This document shows positions 62,861 through 64,000 of a stretch of 64,000 bases of DNA, piece after piece (positions within the stretch are counted from its first letter, which is position 1; every line of letters begins with the position of its first letter). The position numbers and the translations under genes are program-made. Below the pieces are notes generated by a model, which was not told where the DNA came from, did no database searches, and saw only the letters and a list, made by a program, of their open reading frames with translations. Source of the DNA: Pseudonocardia sp. HH130629-09 (GTDB lineage Bacteria > Actinomycetota > Actinomycetes > Mycobacteriales > Pseudonocardiaceae); NCBI RefSeq assembly GCF_001294645.1, contig NZ_CP011868.1, positions 3,162,001 to 3,226,000 on the forward strand, read 5' to 3'.

Positions 62861-64000
62861 GTGCCGTCGCCGACCACCCGTACCCGCACCGACGCCTGTC
62901 CCGGCGTCGTCTCGCCGCACGCGGCCGCGGACGGGTCGCTGGCGCGGATCCGGCTGCCGGGCGGGACGGTCACCGCGGCGGCGCTGCGGGCGGTCGCGGC
63001 CCTGGCCCGCGAGGCCGGGGACGGCGCCGTCCACCTGACCTCGCGCGGGAACCTGCAGCTGCGCGGCCTCGACCCGGCCGACCCGCGCCCGGTGGAGCGG
63101 CTGACCATGGCCGGGATGCTGCCGTCGACCACCCACGAGCGGGTCCGCAACGTGCTGGCCTCCCCGCTCTCGGGGCTCGCCGGGGGTCTCGCCGACGTCC
63201 GGGGTCTGGCCACCGCGCTCGACCGCGGCCTGTGCGCGCGCCCCGCGCTGTCGGCGCTGCCCGGCCGGTTCCTGTTCGCCCTCGACGACGGCCGCGGCGA
63301 CGTCGCCGCCGAGCGTGCCGACCTGTGCTGGCGGGCGCGGGGTCCCGAGGAGGGCGAACTCCTCGTGGCGGGCGTCCCGACCGGCCTGTGCTGCTCCCCC
63401 GCCGAGGCGCCCGCGCTGCTGCTCGACGCGGTCGCGGCGTTCCTCGACCTGCGGGCCGCGCACGCCGCCGACCCGGCCGCGCGGGCCTGGCGCGCCGTGG
63501 AGCTGCCCGGCGCCGCGACCGGGGTGGCGTCCCGGCTGCGCGGACACCGGTCGGTGTCCTCCCCCGGTCCGGGGCTCGACGACAGCACGCCCGGGGGTCC
63601 CGGCCCGGTGCTCGTCGGAGCGCTGGGTGGCGGCGCGCTGGGGGTCGCGCCGGTGCTCGGGGAGCTGTCGGCCGGGCAGCTGGACCTGCTGGCCGAGTCG
63701 GCCCCGCAGCTGCTGGTCACCCCGTGGCGCACCCTGGTCCTGCCCACCCCCGCACCCGGTGCCGAGGCCCGGCTGGCGGCGGCGGGGCTCGTCGTCGACC
63801 CCGGCCACCCGGCGGTGCGGGTCAGCGCCTGCGCGGGCGCTCCGGGCTGCGCGAAGTCCCTGGCCGACGTCCGCGCCCACGCGCTCGTGCTGATCGCGCG
63901 GGGCGGGCCGCGAGCGGGCGCGGTGCCCGACGCGGTGCACGTCGTCGGCTGTGGCCGGCGCTGCGGCGCCCCGCACACGGCGCACCGCGACGCGGTCGCC
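62861..64000 (+). CDS. cobG: Precorrin-3B synthase CobG, N-terminal 380 residues (cut by window edge)
   Basis: This is a member of the nitrite/sulfite reductase half-domain family that hydroxylates precorrin-3A to precorrin-3B in aerobic B12 synthesis. LTSRGNLQLRGLD near residue 64 and the iron-sulfur/siroheme-type cysteines VSACAGAPGCAKS near 323 and VVGCGRRCG near 363 are visible. The frame is open to the end of the window. In M. tuberculosis cobG lies divergently next to cobN; here it is 19.4 kb from the cobN start. The other cob genes probably follow to the right. Confidence 0.92.
   Translation, partial: MPSPTTRTRTDACPGVVSPHAAADGSLARIRLPGGTVTAAALRAVAALAREAGDGAVHLTSRGNLQLRGLDPADPRPVERLTMAGMLPSTTHERVRNVLASPLSGLAGGLADVRGLATALDRGLCARPALSALPGRFLFALDDGRGDVAAERADLCWRARGPEEGELLVAGVPTGLCCSPAEAPALLLDAVAAFLDLRAAHAADPAARAWRAVELPGAATGVASRLRGHRSVSSPGPGLDDSTPGGPGPVLVGALGGGALGVAPVLGELSAGQLDLLAESAPQLLVTPWRTLVLPTPAPGAEARLAAAGLVVDPGHPAVRVSACAGAPGCAKSLADVRAHALVLIARGGPRAGAVPDAVHVVGCGRRCGAPHTAHRDAVA

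Noticed and set aside
61937..63985. 682-residue minus-strand frame opposite the NlpC and cobG genes
   Set aside because: Its sequence is low-complexity Arg/Gly/Pro, while the plus strand has full catalytic motifs.

Overview
The window is high-GC DNA (by eye well above 70 percent) with GTG starts, 1-4 base start/stop overlaps and many apparently leaderless genes, which points to an actinomycete. Gene order in the first 13 kb follows the Mycobacterium tuberculosis block Rv2690c-Rv2703: APC permease, ceoB, ceoC, DUF3159, OB-fold protein, DUF3710, dut, DUF3093, DUF4193, cei, suhB, sigA. From this and overall gene content I infer a Pseudonocardiaceae-like organism, possibly Pseudonocardia; the genus is a guess. 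Two departures from the M. tuberculosis order stand out: ppgK is absent between suhB and sigA, and a phosphotransferase gene sits before cei. The DUF3710 protein is also enlarged to 1178 residues by a long low-complexity tail.

From 13 to 31.5 kb there is a mixed metabolic and envelope region: an alpha/beta hydrolase, a secreted CHRD-like protein, a fused two-cassette ABC exporter with one degenerate ATP site, an Old Yellow Enzyme homologue, a CDF metal exporter, a secreted serine hydrolase, a broken APC permease, two tandem FAD monooxygenases, and a small envelope-polysaccharide group (flippase, TupA-like ATP-grasp, GT2) interrupted by two long hairpins. From 30 to 39.7 kb there are transporters and signs of gene decay. 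A DHA2-type MFS gene is split by an IS256-family element with an 8-bp target duplication, and another MFS gene has lost its middle and changed frame. A TPP-dependent enzyme and a secreted phosphoesterase are intact.

From 39.8 kb to the end, cobN (preceded by a cobalamin riboswitch) and the start of cobG point away from each other, as in M. tuberculosis (Rv2062c/Rv2064), but here they are about 18 kb apart. The intervening DNA holds a PucR/agmatinase-type ureohydrolase/sodium symporter module, a catabolic cluster and an NlpC/P60 gene. The catabolic cluster is the most interesting part. A LacI-type regulator is surrounded by four copies of a 14-bp near-palindrome (about TGYATRCGTATRCA). These lie in front of a HisD-like/SDR/HpcH-HpaI aldolase operon, an NTF2-like/bicupin/carbon-nitrogen hydrolase/ABC-ATPase operon, a second hisD-like gene, and the substrate-binding protein/two permeases/hydrolase genes. 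They look like one regulon for importing and oxidising an unidentified small polar compound. Two HisD-like dehydrogenases in one catabolic regulon fit no pathway I recognise. The transporter's binding-protein gene carries a single-base frameshift in this sequence.

Four transporter genes in the window are broken: APC, DHA2, MFS and the binding protein. Sequencing error is possible for the single-base lesion, but not for the IS insertion or the multi-lesion genes.
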